This document shows, in pieces, positions 26,092 to 34,943 of a stretch of 64,000 nucleotides of DNA. The notes under the pieces were generated by a model. It saw only the letters and a program-made list of their open reading frames with translations. It was not told where the DNA came from and made no database searches. The translations under genes and the position numbers were made by a program. How positions within the stretch are numbered: position 1 is the stretch's first letter; each line of letters begins with the position of its first letter. The DNA comes from Burkholderiales bacterium 67-32. Lineage in GTDB: Bacteria; Pseudomonadota; Gammaproteobacteria; Burkholderiales; Burkholderiaceae_B. The DNA lies in assembly GCA_001898625.1 (NCBI GenBank), contig MKUP01000006.1, positions 172,443-236,442 of the forward strand. The letters are read 5' to 3'.

Positions 26092-26127
26092 CGATACACA
26101 CAAACGATATATCGTTTAACTGTATCG
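26092..26127. promoter_or_regulatory. Two-part perfect dyad upstream of padR
   Basis: A central palindrome AAACGATATATCGTTT (26102-26117) is flanked at equal distance (3 bases) by CGATACA (26092-26098) and TGTATCG (26121-26127). The whole 36-bp site is symmetric outside the two 3-base spacers. It ends 13 bp before the PadR start and includes TATATC elements that could be part of the -10 region; autoregulation is likely. Confidence 0.7.
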
Positions 26128-26140
26128 AAGGAGTATTCTT

Positions 26141-26737
26141 ATGTTTCACCCTCACCGGATGTGGGCCGCCTGGCCCGCGTGGATGGCGGGACGGGGCGGC
26201 CATCGCGGCCGCGACCCGTTCGACATGGATGGCCGGGGCCGTGGCGGCTTCGGCGATGGCGGCCGTGGTTTCGGCCGGGGCGGGCGGGTCTTCGGGCCGG
26301 GCGACCTGCGGCTGGTGTTGCTGGCGCTGATCGCCGAACGCCCCAGCTCGGGCTATGAATTGATCAAGGAACTCGAACAGCGGTTCGGCGGCGTCTATGC
26401 GCCCAGCCCCGGCTCGGTCTACCCGACCCTGACGCTGCTGGAAGAGCAGGGACACATCCGCGCCGCCGGCGTGGAAGGCGCCAAGCGTTCGTTCGAGGCC
26501 ACCGACGAAGGCCGTGCCTTTCTGCGGGAAAACCGGGCCATGGTCGACGCGGTGCTGAACCGGATGAACATTACGGCCCAGTCGATGTCCGGCCGCGCCA
26601 TGCCGGGCTCGGTCCACCAGGCCATGCATACGCTGCGCGCGGCGCTGGCCTTCCATTCGCGTGGCTGGGACGAGGCCGAGACGCGGCGTGTGCTGGACGT
26701 CCTGGAAAAGGCCGCCCGGGACATCAGCGGGGGTTAA
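26141..26737 (+). CDS. PadR-family regulator, YqjI-like, with Gly/His/Asp-rich N-terminal extension
   Basis: A 198-residue regulator. Residues 1-50 are Gly-, Arg- and Asp-rich with His at 3, 5 and 21; the PadR winged helix follows (GDLRLVLLALIAERPSSGYELIKELEQRFGGVYAPSPGSVYPTLTLLEEQGHI) with a C-terminal dimerisation helix. E. coli YqjI has the same layout, with a metal-binding N-terminal extension that senses nickel and controls a ferric reductase. Here the extension has far fewer His and no Cys, so metal sensing may be altered. GAAGGAG lies upstream of ATG 26141. No yqjH-like reductase gene is adjacent. Confidence 0.88.
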   Translation: MFHPHRMWAAWPAWMAGRGGHRGRDPFDMDGRGRGGFGDGGRGFGRGGRVFGPGDLRLVLLALIAERPSSGYELIKELEQRFGGVYAPSPGSVYPTLTLLEEQGHIRAAGVEGAKRSFEATDEGRAFLRENRAMVDAVLNRMNITAQSMSGRAMPGSVHQAMHTLRAALAFHSRGWDEAETRRVLDVLEKAARDISGG

Positions 26738-26745
26738 GGGGAAGC

Positions 26746-26825
26746 CCACCCCCTACCCGCTTGCGCGGGCCCCCTCAAGGGGGCGACGCTGGCGGACCGG
26801 CAAAGCCGGATCCGCGGCGTCCTGG
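26746..26825 (+). repeat. Dispersed intergenic repeat, copy 1
   Basis: About 80 bases of palindrome-rich sequence: a CCCGCTTGCGCGGG hairpin, CCCCCT-CA-AGGGGG, GGCGGACCGG and CCGGATCCGC. The same unit occurs inverted at 60335-60419. Such units follow genes and may act as terminators or REP-like elements. Confidence 0.7.
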
Positions 26826-26883
26826 ATCAATCAATATCCATTTCATGCGTCGCGAAAGGTGCATAGCGCCATGGAGCCCTGAC

Positions 26884-27000
26884 ATGCTGACGCCACGAAG
26901 CCAGAGCGCGTCGCGATCGCCGGCTCGGCCAGAGACGCTGGGCTACCGCCTGCGGGACGTCAGGCTGGAACTGTACGGCGAGCGCATCGACCGCAGCTAG
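26884..27000 (+). CDS. Possible 38-residue small protein
   Basis: An open frame from ATG 26884 to TAG 27000 with GGAG 7 bases upstream of the start. The product is Arg-rich (12 of 38 residues or so) and I recognise no family; LGYRLRDVRLELYGERIDRS looks protein-like but could be a fragment. It fills the gap between the repeat and the convergent Bug-like gene. The other 100 bases of this gap hold nothing I can name. Confidence 0.25.
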   Translation: MLTPRSQSASRSPARPETLGYRLRDVRLELYGERIDRS

Positions 27001-27003
27001 CGT

Positions 27004-27996
27004 CTATTCCGGCCGTATCTGCATTTTTCGAAGTACCTCGCCCCACATCCGGTGTTCGACCGCCGCCTTGCGGCGCAGGTCATCGACGGTGCCCGGCGTG
27101 GGCACGACGCCGTGGCGGGCCAGGTCACCGACGACTTCGGCCTGGCCGATGGCCTCGTTCAGCAGGCCGTTGTAGCGCGCCAGCGCATCGGGCGGGGTGC
27201 CGCGAGGTGCCCACAAGGCAAACCAGGGTTCGACGTCGAACCCCGCCAGCCCCTGGTCGTGTAGCGAAGGAATGTCCGGGTACAGCGGAAAGGGCGTCCT
27301 GCTGGTGGCGCCCAGGATGCGCAGGTCGCCGTTGCGCGCGTGTTCGGCGGCGATCTGTATGGGCACGATCATGGTCCGGATCTCGCCGCGCAGCAGGTCC
27401 GCCATCGCGCCGGCCGAGCCTTTGTAGAGCACGGGGTTCAGCCGGATGCCCGCCATTGCCTGGATCATGGCCATGCAGAGATGATGATGGGTGGCCAGGC
27501 CCGGCGCCGCGTACTCCATGCTGGGGTGTTCGGCGGCGTAGGCGAGGAAGTCGCGCACGTTCTCGACCGGCACGCTCCGGTGCACCACCAGCGCGTGGTT
27601 GCCGTAGCCCTCGACGCCGACCGGTTCGAGGTCGGCCAGCACGTCGAACGGCAGGTTCTTGTAGAAGTAGGGCAGCGCCAGGGTGTTCGAGACGTTGTTC
27701 AGCAGCGTGAGGCCGTCGGGGGCGGACTTGGCCGCGGCGTCCATGCCGAGCATACCCGAGGCGCCTTCGCGGTTCTCCACCAGAAAGGGACGGCCGGCCA
27801 GCGCCGCCAGTCCGGGCGCGATGGCGCGGGCCAGCAGGTCGTTGGTGGTGCCCGCGGTTTGCGGGACCAGGATCCTGGCGGGCCGGCCGGTGCCGGCGCC
27901 TTCGGCCGTCGATGTGTGCGATGCCATGGCTTGTGCGCCTGTCGAGTCATGCCCCGCCGTCGATGCGGCATCCGCGTCGGCCGGATGGATCGTCAC
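27004..27996 (-). CDS. Bug/TctC-like protein without a signal peptide
   Basis: A 330-residue Bug-fold protein (RPARILVPQTAGTTNDLLARAIAPGL, GASGMLGMDAAAKSAPDGLTLL, LYKGSAGAMADLLRGEI). The N-terminus is unusual: from GTG 27996 it reads as about 40 polar, Ala/Thr/Ser-rich residues with no hydrophobic core, and an in-frame TAA lies just upstream, so no export signal can be recovered. ATG at residue 24 is a second start option and also gives none. It may be a cytoplasmic binding protein or a gene that has lost export. It is divergent from the LysR gene at 28114. Confidence 0.8.
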   Translation of the reverse strand: MTIHPADADAASTAGHDSTGAQAMASHTSTAEGAGTGRPARILVPQTAGTTNDLLARAIAPGLAALAGRPFLVENREGASGMLGMDAAAKSAPDGLTLLNNVSNTLALPYFYKNLPFDVLADLEPVGVEGYGNHALVVHRSVPVENVRDFLAYAAEHPSMEYAAPGLATHHHLCMAMIQAMAGIRLNPVLYKGSAGAMADLLRGEIRTMIVPIQIAAEHARNGDLRILGATSRTPFPLYPDIPSLHDQGLAGFDVEPWFALWAPRGTPPDALARYNGLLNEAIGQAEVVGDLARHGVVPTPGTVDDLRRKAAVEHRMWGEVLRKMQIRPE

Positions 27997-28113
27997 GTTC
28001 GCGGCTGGGGGCGGTTGCCATTATAGTGGTCGCCTATGCCCGGCGACCCACCGGCCCCGCCCGGCATGGCGACACCACGATCCGCGCAAGGAACCCCATC
28101 GCAGGCACCGCCC

Positions 28114-29025
28114 ATGCCCATGAGCCTCAGGCAGTTGAGAATCTTCGTTGCCGTTGCCAAGACCGGCAGCACCATGGGCGCGGCATCGGAAATCGCCCTG
28201 TCCCAGTCGGCCGTCAGCGCGGCGCTGAGCGAGCTCGAAGGCCTGCTGCACACGCGTCTGTTCGACCGGGTGGGCAAGCGCCTGATCCTCAACGACAACG
28301 GCCGCGCCCTGCTGGCCGAGGCTACCGCGCTGCTGGACAACGCCCAGCAGATAGAGCGCGGTTTCTTCGACAAGAGCGGGCATGCGGCGGCCACGCTGAA
28401 GTTCGGATGCAGCACCACCATCGGCAACTACGTGCTGCCGGGGCTGTTGGCGCGCTACCGGCTGCGCGCGCCGCACACGCCCATCGAGGTCACCATCGCC
28501 AATACCGCGCAGGTATCGGCGGCCGTGGCGGCCTTCGACGTCGACATGGGCCTGATCGAAGGGCCGTGCCAGGATGCCGACATCCAGCCGACGCCGTGGC
28601 TGCTGGACGAGATGGTGATCGTATGTTCCGCGAGGCATCCGCTGGCGTCCGAGTGGCATACGCGCCGCATCACCCGCGAGCAGTTGCGCGAATCGCGCTG
28701 GTTGTTGCGCGAGCGCGGTTCGGGCAGCAGGCTGGCGGTGGAGCAGGCGCTGCTGCCCTATCTGCACCAGCTCAACATGGACATCGAGCTGGGCAGCACG
28801 GAAGCGATCAAGTACGCGGCCGCCGAAGGGCTGTGGCTGGCCTGCCTGTCGCGCTGCGCGGTGAAGGACATGGTGACCGCCGGCCAGTTGAGCATACTGG
28901 ACACCGATCTGCCGCCGCTCACGCGCCGCTTCTATCTCATCCACCACAAGAAGAAATTCCTGTCGGACAACCTCAAGGATTTTCTCGAACACTGTCGCGG
29001 CGACCCGGTCATTCAGGGCGCGTGA
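28114..29025 (+). CDS. LysR-family regulator (CbbR/CysL-like)
   Basis: A 303-residue LysR protein with winged helix SLRQLRIFVAVAKTGSTMGAASEIALSQSAVSAALSELEGLLHTRLFDRVGKRLILNDNG and an effector domain with VAAFDVDMGLIEGPCQDADI and LRERGSGSRLAVEQALLP. I set the start at ATG 28114 (28120 is equally possible) because the family begins just before SLRQL; a frame opening at 28036 adds a Pro-rich stretch overlapping the promoter. It is divergent from the signal-less Bug-like gene and ends 10 bp from the convergent Bug gene, so it may control either. Confidence 0.88.
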   Translation: MPMSLRQLRIFVAVAKTGSTMGAASEIALSQSAVSAALSELEGLLHTRLFDRVGKRLILNDNGRALLAEATALLDNAQQIERGFFDKSGHAAATLKFGCSTTIGNYVLPGLLARYRLRAPHTPIEVTIANTAQVSAAVAAFDVDMGLIEGPCQDADIQPTPWLLDEMVIVCSARHPLASEWHTRRITREQLRESRWLLRERGSGSRLAVEQALLPYLHQLNMDIELGSTEAIKYAAAEGLWLACLSRCAVKDMVTAGQLSILDTDLPPLTRRFYLIHHKKKFLSDNLKDFLEHCRGDPVIQGA

Positions 29026-29035
29026 ACGGGCCGTT

Positions 29036-30001
29036 TCAATCGACGCGCACGCCGGCGTCCTTGACCACCTTCTTCCACTTGGGCGACTCGGAGGCGATCA
29101 GCGCGGCGAATGCCTCGGGCGTGCTGCCCACCGCTTCTACCCCTTGCTCGGCCAGCTTCTTCTTTACATCCGGAGCCTGGACGACCTTGGCCAATGCGGT
29201 GCTTAGCCGGTGGACGATTCCAGGCGGCGTGCCCGCGGTCGTCATGATGCCGAACCAGGGGGTGACGTCGAAGCCGGGCACGCCCGACTCCGCCACCGTG
29301 GGTACGTCGGGCAGCATGGGGGAGCGCTGGGCCGCCGGCATCGCCAGCGCCTTGAGCTTGCCGGCCCGGATGTGGGGCAGGGCCACCGCCATCTGCAGGA
29401 ACATCAGCGAGACCTGTCCGCCCAGCAGGTCGGTCGTGGCGGGCCCCACGCCCTTGTAGGGCACGTGCAGCAGGTCCACGCCCAGGTCGGATTCCAGCAT
29501 CTCCATGGCCAGGTGCGCGCCGCTGCCGTTGCCCGGCGATGCATAGGCGATCTTGCCCGGCGTCTTGCGGGCGGCGTCGAGCAGTTCGCGGAAATTTCCG
29601 ACCGGCAGGGACGGGTGGGCCACCAGCACCATGGGCGACCACACCAACTGGCTGACCGGCGCGAAATCGCGGTCGGGGTCATACGGCAGCTTGTCGTAGA
29701 GCGCGCTGCGCAGGGTGACGTCGCGGCCGGTGACGAAGAGGGTGTAGCCGTCCGGCGCGGCGCGCGCGACGAAGTTCTCGGCGATGGTGCTGCCGCCGCC
29801 GCCCTTGTTCTCGACGATGACCTGCCAGCCCTCGTCCTCGCCCAGCTTCTGGCTGACCAGGCGCGCCAGGATGTCGGTGAAGCCGCCGGGCGGATGCGGG
29901 ACGATAAGGCGTATAGGCTGGTTCGGGTAGGCCGGTGCCTGCGCCAGCGCGGGGGCCGCGCATCCGGCGATCAGCGTGGCGATCAGGGATCTCGTGAACA
30001 T
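29036..30001 (-). CDS. Bug/TctC-family periplasmic solute-binding protein
   Basis: A 321-residue Bug protein with signal peptide (MFTRSLIATLIAGCAAPALAQ), QPIRLIVPHPPGGFTDI, GGGGSTIAENF, APDGYTLFVT and HVPYKGVGPATTDLLGG. ATG 30001 has GAGGAGGAG upstream on the minus strand. It starts 35 bp after the stop of the ThDP-dependent enzyme, making it the last gene of the dioxygenase-ThDP-Bug operon and the likely uptake partner for the aromatic or keto-acid substrate of those enzymes. Confidence 0.94.
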   Translation of the reverse strand: MFTRSLIATLIAGCAAPALAQAPAYPNQPIRLIVPHPPGGFTDILARLVSQKLGEDEGWQVIVENKGGGGSTIAENFVARAAPDGYTLFVTGRDVTLRSALYDKLPYDPDRDFAPVSQLVWSPMVLVAHPSLPVGNFRELLDAARKTPGKIAYASPGNGSGAHLAMEMLESDLGVDLLHVPYKGVGPATTDLLGGQVSLMFLQMAVALPHIRAGKLKALAMPAAQRSPMLPDVPTVAESGVPGFDVTPWFGIMTTAGTPPGIVHRLSTALAKVVQAPDVKKKLAEQGVEAVGSTPEAFAALIASESPKWKKVVKDAGVRVD

Positions 30002-30036
30002 GATGCTCTCCTCCTCGTCTTGTATGAGGGCGCCCT

Positions 30037-31740
30037 TCAATGGGTCGCCGAAAGGGACGTGCGGACCTCCACCAGCGCCTGCCGGCGTTCGTTGCGGATG
30101 ACGTCGATCGCGCGTTCGAGCGCGCCGGCAAGCCGGGCGCCGTCCTCCACCACTTCCACGTGGGCACGGCTGGCGGCCGCCACCATCGAGTAGGACGGCG
30201 AGGGTTCGAGCGACGTGAGCGGCATGGCCGCTGCCCGCGCCGCATGGCCGTCCCCGTGTACGCCCAGCGTGGATCGGCGCACGGCGTTCCACATGCCGTT
30301 GTTCTTGACGACGGTCAGGATGGGCAGCGCCTGCGCCTCGGCGATCTGGTGGCAGGCGACGGGGTTGGCGAACACGTAGGAGCCGTCGCCCACGCACGCC
30401 ACCACGAGCCGGTCGCGGTCGGCGAGCTGCGCGCCCAGGGCGGCAGGCATGCCCCAGCCCAGCGCGCCGGAATAAGGCGTGAAGAAATAGCGATTGGGCC
30501 CCTTGAGGTCCATGTAGTCCGGCACGGTGCCAAGCTCGCTGAAGCAGAGGCCGTCGTCACCGAGCACGTCGGACACGCAAGCGGAGATGTACGCGCCGGA
30601 GACCGGCTTGCCGCCGCCGCGCAAGGCTTCTTCGCGCGCGTGCCGCCGGCGCTGTTCGGACAGCCGCGTGTAGTGCGCGCGGCGTCGCTCGACAGCATCC
30701 GTCGGTGGCGGCAGGGCCGCCAGCAGGGCATCCAGCCCGGCGGCGGTATCGCAGCAGATCGCCAGATCGGTCTGGAAGCTGCGCACGGGCTGCCGTCCCA
30801 CCAGCGGATCGGGACCGAGGTGCGCGATGCGCTTGCCGGGGCCCGGGCGATGCAGCCGCTCCACCCAGGGCGTGGAGGCGTCGACGACCAGGATGGCGTC
30901 GGCCGCTTCGAGATGGTCGCCAGCCGAATGGCCCAGCATCATGGGATGGGACGAGGGCATGACGTTGCGCACCGGCATGATCTCGATGACGGGAATGGCA
31001 TGGGCCTGAGCCAGCCGGGCCAGCGATGCTCCCACCTTGCCGGCCGGATCGCCGCGTTCGGCCACGATCAGCGGATGGCGGGCCTGCGCCAGCCATTGCG
31101 CGAGTTCATCGATGGCGGCGGGATCCGGGTGCGGAGTCGTGGGACAGGCCACCGGAAACGGTTCGAAGCGCACGCCCGGCGGCAGGGGGTCGAGCAGCGG
31201 TTCGCGCGGAAAGCCCAGAAAGACCGGCCCGCGCGGTTCCGCCATCGCCAGCGCGGCCGCCCGCGCCACCAGTCCGCATGCCTGTTCGGGATAGCGCAGC
31301 TCGTATTCCCATTTGACCAGTTCGCGCACCATGGCGTGCTGGTCGTACAGCTCCTGCCCGTATTGCACGGGGGTCAGCCGCGCGCCGTCGCGTCCATGCT
31401 CGGTCAGCGGCGTGCGCCCCGCCAGCAGGAACACCGGTACGTTGTCGCTGTGGGCGTTCAACAGACCGCACAGCGCATTGGCCATGCCCACGTTCACATG
31501 GACCATCACGGCCTGCATGCGGCCGCTGGCCAGGTAATGGCCGTGCGCCATTCCCATGGCCGCGGTCTCGTGCATGCAGGTGATGGGCACGGGCATGGCC
31601 TCGCGCAGCCCGGGGTTGGCCAGCGCTTCGATGATGGGGGCGAAGTCGTTGCCTGCATTGGCGAACAGGTAATCGATGCCGCTGGCCTTCAAGGCCATCA
31701 GCAGGGCTTCGGCCGCCGTCGTGTCCTGCTCGATCCGCAT
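30037..31740 (-). CDS. Thiamine-diphosphate-dependent enzyme (acetolactate synthase/benzoylformate decarboxylase-like)
   Basis: A 567-residue ThDP enzyme with the three expected domains: Pyr (catalytic Glu in TCMHETAAMGMAHG), central domain (PLIVAERGDPAGKVGASL) and PP domain with the ThDP/Mg motif GDGSYVFANPVACHQIAEAQ...KNN. It should decarboxylate a 2-oxo acid or ligate it to another molecule. AGGAG sits 6 bases upstream of ATG 31740; a longer frame adds 34 residues without such a site. It lies between an extradiol dioxygenase and a Bug protein on one strand, so it probably acts on a ring-cleavage or aryl-2-oxo-acid intermediate. Substrate not determined. Confidence 0.9.
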   Translation of the reverse strand: MRIEQDTTAAEALLMALKASGIDYLFANAGNDFAPIIEALANPGLREAMPVPITCMHETAAMGMAHGHYLASGRMQAVMVHVNVGMANALCGLLNAHSDNVPVFLLAGRTPLTEHGRDGARLTPVQYGQELYDQHAMVRELVKWEYELRYPEQACGLVARAAALAMAEPRGPVFLGFPREPLLDPLPPGVRFEPFPVACPTTPHPDPAAIDELAQWLAQARHPLIVAERGDPAGKVGASLARLAQAHAIPVIEIMPVRNVMPSSHPMMLGHSAGDHLEAADAILVVDASTPWVERLHRPGPGKRIAHLGPDPLVGRQPVRSFQTDLAICCDTAAGLDALLAALPPPTDAVERRRAHYTRLSEQRRRHAREEALRGGGKPVSGAYISACVSDVLGDDGLCFSELGTVPDYMDLKGPNRYFFTPYSGALGWGMPAALGAQLADRDRLVVACVGDGSYVFANPVACHQIAEAQALPILTVVKNNGMWNAVRRSTLGVHGDGHAARAAAMPLTSLEPSPSYSMVAAASRAHVEVVEDGARLAGALERAIDVIRNERRQALVEVRTSLSATH

Positions 31741-31778
31741 GCTGGCTCCTGTTGGATGGGGGGCATGGCCCGGGGGTG

Positions 31779-32774
31779 TCAGTCTTGTTTCCAGATCGCG
31801 AAGGCCATGCCGCAGCCTGTTCCAGCGGGTGTCCGATAGCACGGCTCATAGGCCTGCCAGGCGAAGTCCAGGTGTTCGGCCGCGCCCGCCGTGGCAATCC
31901 AGTTGCGGATCTCGGATGAGCCCGAATTCAGGCGCGCCGGATCGATGCCGGCCAGCGCGGCCGCGTCCTTCTCGGCGCAGGCGCGCAGCACCAGGTGGTC
32001 CAGATCTTCGTCCACCGTGAAATGGCTCAGGCCTCCCGAGGCGACGATGCCGACACGGGCCGGCGTGTCCCAGCTGTCGACCGCGCGCGCGATGGCCCGG
32101 CCAAGCTCGTAGCACCGGCGCGGCCGCGGTTGGTTGGGCGGGTAATAGGTGTTCAATGAAATCGGCAGCATGGGAATCGGCCGCGCCGGCATCAGGCGCC
32201 GATGCACGAAACCGAAGGCGTGGCCTTCGCCGTGGGCCTTGGCCAGGTGGCGGGAGGTGCTGACGTCGAAGTCCTCGTCCATCAGCGAACCGATCAGATG
32301 CCGGCCCAGTTCGTGCGCGACGGGATACTCGCGCGGCGCTTCGTCCTCGTGGTATTGGGACCGCGCGTGGCGCCAGAACGGCGGCGCATCCGCCGGCATG
32401 GTCAGCGGCCGGTTGGCGATCGTCTGCCCCCAGTAGACCAGGATGGCCGGCAGGTTCTCTTCGCCGTATTGTTCGTTCTGGTCGTCGCCGATCACGATCA
32501 GCGCATCCAGCGCCGCGGCGTCGATCGTGTCGGCCAGATGGCGGATGTGGGCGTCGCAGGCGGCGGCCTTGCGTGTCAGTTCGTCCGGCCCGAGCGCCCG
32601 GGCCAGGCTGTCGCCGCGGCGCGCCAGCAGTGTCTCGTAGCTGACCGGCCGCCCGTCCAGGTCCAGCAGCTTGCGGCCGCTCAGGTCGATTGCGCCATGC
32701 TTGGCGTAGTCCTCGGCGGGACTGTTGAGCATGGGGCTGTGTGAGGATCCGATACCCAGGACGATTCTTGCCAT
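31779..32774 (-). CDS. LigB/DODA-type extradiol ring-cleavage dioxygenase
   Basis: A 331-residue class III extradiol dioxygenase: GIGSSHSPML carries the first iron-ligand His, VIGDDQNEQYGEENLPAI follows, and the C-terminal GIVASGGLSHFTVDEDLDHLVL contains a further catalytic His. Such enzymes open catechol-type rings using Fe(II). Start set at ATG 32774 (MARIVLGIG); a start at 32804 is possible. It is the first gene of the operon with the ThDP enzyme (38 bp gap) and Bug protein. Together they look like a small aromatic-acid catabolic unit; the true substrate is unknown. Confidence 0.9.
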   Translation of the reverse strand: MARIVLGIGSSHSPMLNSPAEDYAKHGAIDLSGRKLLDLDGRPVSYETLLARRGDSLARALGPDELTRKAAACDAHIRHLADTIDAAALDALIVIGDDQNEQYGEENLPAILVYWGQTIANRPLTMPADAPPFWRHARSQYHEDEAPREYPVAHELGRHLIGSLMDEDFDVSTSRHLAKAHGEGHAFGFVHRRLMPARPIPMLPISLNTYYPPNQPRPRRCYELGRAIARAVDSWDTPARVGIVASGGLSHFTVDEDLDHLVLRACAEKDAAALAGIDPARLNSGSSEIRNWIATAGAAEHLDFAWQAYEPCYRTPAGTGCGMAFAIWKQD

Positions 32775-32888
32775 GGCCTGCGTCGCGCCTTGCTGGAGGA
32801 ACATGCGCCCAGTGTAGGGAGGCGCATCGGCGCGGGATAACGGATTCTTTGTATAGGCCTTAGCAAAAAAGCAGATAAACCGGCGAAA

Positions 32889-33335
32889 CTAGCTGCCCGC
32901 GGGCCCCGTGGCCGCCTGCCGGAAATTGCCCTCCAGCGTCTCCAGCGTTCGCAGCAGCGCATCCAGCTCCTTCTCCGACAAGTCCTGCAGGACCTCGTCG
33001 AGGAAGGAGGCGCGCCGCGGCATGGCCTCGTCCACCACTTCCTGTCCCGCCGCGGTCAGGCTGACGTTGGTCTGGCGGTTGTCCTGGGTATCCACCTGCC
33101 GTGCGAGCCAGCCCAGCTGTTCCATGGCATGGAGCAGCCGCGTCAGCGACGCCGGGTCCAGGCGGCAGCGCTCGGCCAGGAGCTTCTGTGGGCAGGTGCC
33201 GTGCTCGGACAGTGTCAGCAGGATGCGCCAGCGCGGCAGCGCATGGCCGATGCGGCCGCTGAAGCCTGCCTGCATGGCACGGTAGGTCTGGCCCAGGCGC
33301 TGGATGACCTGCAGGCCGCGTTGTTCGCGGTTCAC
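32889..33335 (-). CDS. MarR-family repressor
   Basis: A 148-residue MarR protein: RWRILLTLSEHGTCPQKLLAERCRLDPASLTRLLHAMEQLGWLARQVDTQDNRQTNVSLTAAG is the winged helix with the DxRxxxxxLT wing. Translation starts at GTG 33335 overlapping the MFS stop in GTGA, so it is coupled to the exporter. It probably binds the palindrome at 34944-34965 upstream of the pair and is released by the drug. The segment 32775-32888, before the dioxygenase gene, shows nothing clear. Confidence 0.9.
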   Translation of the reverse strand: MNREQRGLQVIQRLGQTYRAMQAGFSGRIGHALPRWRILLTLSEHGTCPQKLLAERCRLDPASLTRLLHAMEQLGWLARQVDTQDNRQTNVSLTAAGQEVVDEAMPRRASFLDEVLQDLSEKELDALLRTLETLEGNFRQAATGPAGS

Positions 33336-34930
33336 GGCGCGTCCCCGGAGGCCGGCTGTTTGCTGCGCTCGGGGCGCACGATCTGGATGGCCGGCACGCG
33401 ACGCACCAGCCACAGCCCGACCAGGGCGATCAGCACCGCGAGAATCTGGCCGTTGTGGATGCCCGAGACCAGGGCCTCGCGCACGTGTTCGAGCAGTTCG
33501 GTGGCCTGGCCGCCGTGCTGGGCGAACTGCTCGGCCAGCGTGCGCTGCGCCTGCGGGTCCACCAGGACCTGCGGGTTGTGCAGCTGCGGCAGCCATTGCA
33601 GCGCGTTTTCCGATTGCAGCACGTCGGTGACGCGCCACAGGTAGCTGTGCGAGACGATGGTACCCACGATAGCCGTGCCCAGCATGCCGCCCACCATGCG
33701 CGTCGATTGCAGCGTGGCGGTGGCGATGCCCAGGTGGGTGCGATCGGCCGTGTGCTGGGCGAAGATCGTCAGGTTGGGCATGGTGAAGCCTATGCCTATG
33801 CCGGCCAGGAACATGTAGAACGCGAAGAGCGCGTGCGGCGTGTCGTGGTGGGTGGTGACGACCCCCAGGCAGGCCAGGGCCAGCGTCGAGAAGCCCGCAT
33901 ACAGCATGCGGTTGGGCTTGTCGATGTGGCTGATGATGCGGCCGTTCAGGATACTGCCCACGGTGATGCAGGCCGCCATGGGTGTGATGAGCAGGCCGGC
34001 CTCCTGGGGCGACAGCCCGAAGCCGCCCTGCAGCAGCAGCGGCGCGTAGAACATCAGCGCGAAGATGATGAAACCCACCAGTGTCGCCAGCACGAACAGC
34101 ACCGCCAGCGCCGGGTTGCGGAACATGTCGATGGGCAGCAGTGGTTGCGGGCAGCGCTGTTCCCAGAAATACAGGCCGGCGAACGCCGCCAGGCTGCCGG
34201 CCCCCAGCAGCAGCACCGTGGTCGAGGCGGCGCCCTTGGGCAGCAGTTCCACCACCATCTGCAGGCAACCCAGCGCCACCGCGATCAGCAGCGCGCCGGG
34301 CCAGTCGAGCTGTATCTTGCCGACTGTCTGGTGGCGGATACGTGGCAGGAAGCGGGCGACGAACAGGATCCCCAGGAGGCCGACCGGCAGGTTGACGTAG
34401 AACACCGAGCGCCAGCCGTATTGCTCGGTCATCACCCCGCCCAGCGAGGGGCCGATGGCATTGGCGATGCCGAAGGCGGAACTGACGATGATCTGCCAGC
34501 GCAGGCGCACGCGCGGCTCGGGGAACAGGTCCGGGATGCAGGCGAACGCGCAGCCCACCAGCATGCCGCCGCCAATGCCCTGCAGGCCCCGCGCCACGAC
34601 CAGCCACAGCATGCTGGTGGCCGCGCCGCACAGCACCGAGGCCAGCGTGAAGACGAAGATGGCGGCGATCACGAACGGCTTGCGGCCGTAGTAGTCGCCC
34701 AGCCGGCCGAAGATGGGCACGGTGATGACGGACGGCAGCAGGTAGGCGGTGGCCACCCACGCGTACAGGTCGAATCCCCGCAGTTCGGCCACGATGGTGG
34801 GCAGCGCGGTGCCCACGACGGTCTGGTCGATCGCGACCATCATCATGACGAAGCACATGCCGAGGACGGCCATCAGCGATTGCCGGAAGGGCAGGACCTG
34901 GCCTTCGGAATGCTGGGGAAGCGTGGACAT
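33332..34930 (-). CDS. MFS drug exporter, 14-TM DHA2 family
   Basis: A 532-residue membrane protein with 14 predicted segments; IDQTVVGTALPTIVAEL in the first helix, FGRLGDYYGRKPFV as the MFS loop, and AFGIANAIGPSLGGVM as motif C, typical of EmrB/LfrA-type multidrug exporters. It ends in a cytoplasmic tail. The downstream MarR gene overlaps its stop. A MarR-type palindrome lies 14 bp upstream of ATG 34930, so the pair is probably induced by exporter substrates. Confidence 0.93.
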   Translation of the reverse strand: MSTLPQHSEGQVLPFRQSLMAVLGMCFVMMMVAIDQTVVGTALPTIVAELRGFDLYAWVATAYLLPSVITVPIFGRLGDYYGRKPFVIAAIFVFTLASVLCGAATSMLWLVVARGLQGIGGGMLVGCAFACIPDLFPEPRVRLRWQIIVSSAFGIANAIGPSLGGVMTEQYGWRSVFYVNLPVGLLGILFVARFLPRIRHQTVGKIQLDWPGALLIAVALGCLQMVVELLPKGAASTTVLLLGAGSLAAFAGLYFWEQRCPQPLLPIDMFRNPALAVLFVLATLVGFIIFALMFYAPLLLQGGFGLSPQEAGLLITPMAACITVGSILNGRIISHIDKPNRMLYAGFSTLALACLGVVTTHHDTPHALFAFYMFLAGIGIGFTMPNLTIFAQHTADRTHLGIATATLQSTRMVGGMLGTAIVGTIVSHSYLWRVTDVLQSENALQWLPQLHNPQVLVDPQAQRTLAEQFAQHGGQATELLEHVREALVSGIHNGQILAVLIALVGLWLVRRVPAIQIVRPERSKQPASGDAP

Positions 34931-34943
34931 GGGAAGATGCCAA

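Noticed and set aside
30040..31839. 599-residue open frame on the plus strand
   Set aside because: Exact antisense of the ThDP enzyme, with the skewed composition of a high-GC shadow frame.
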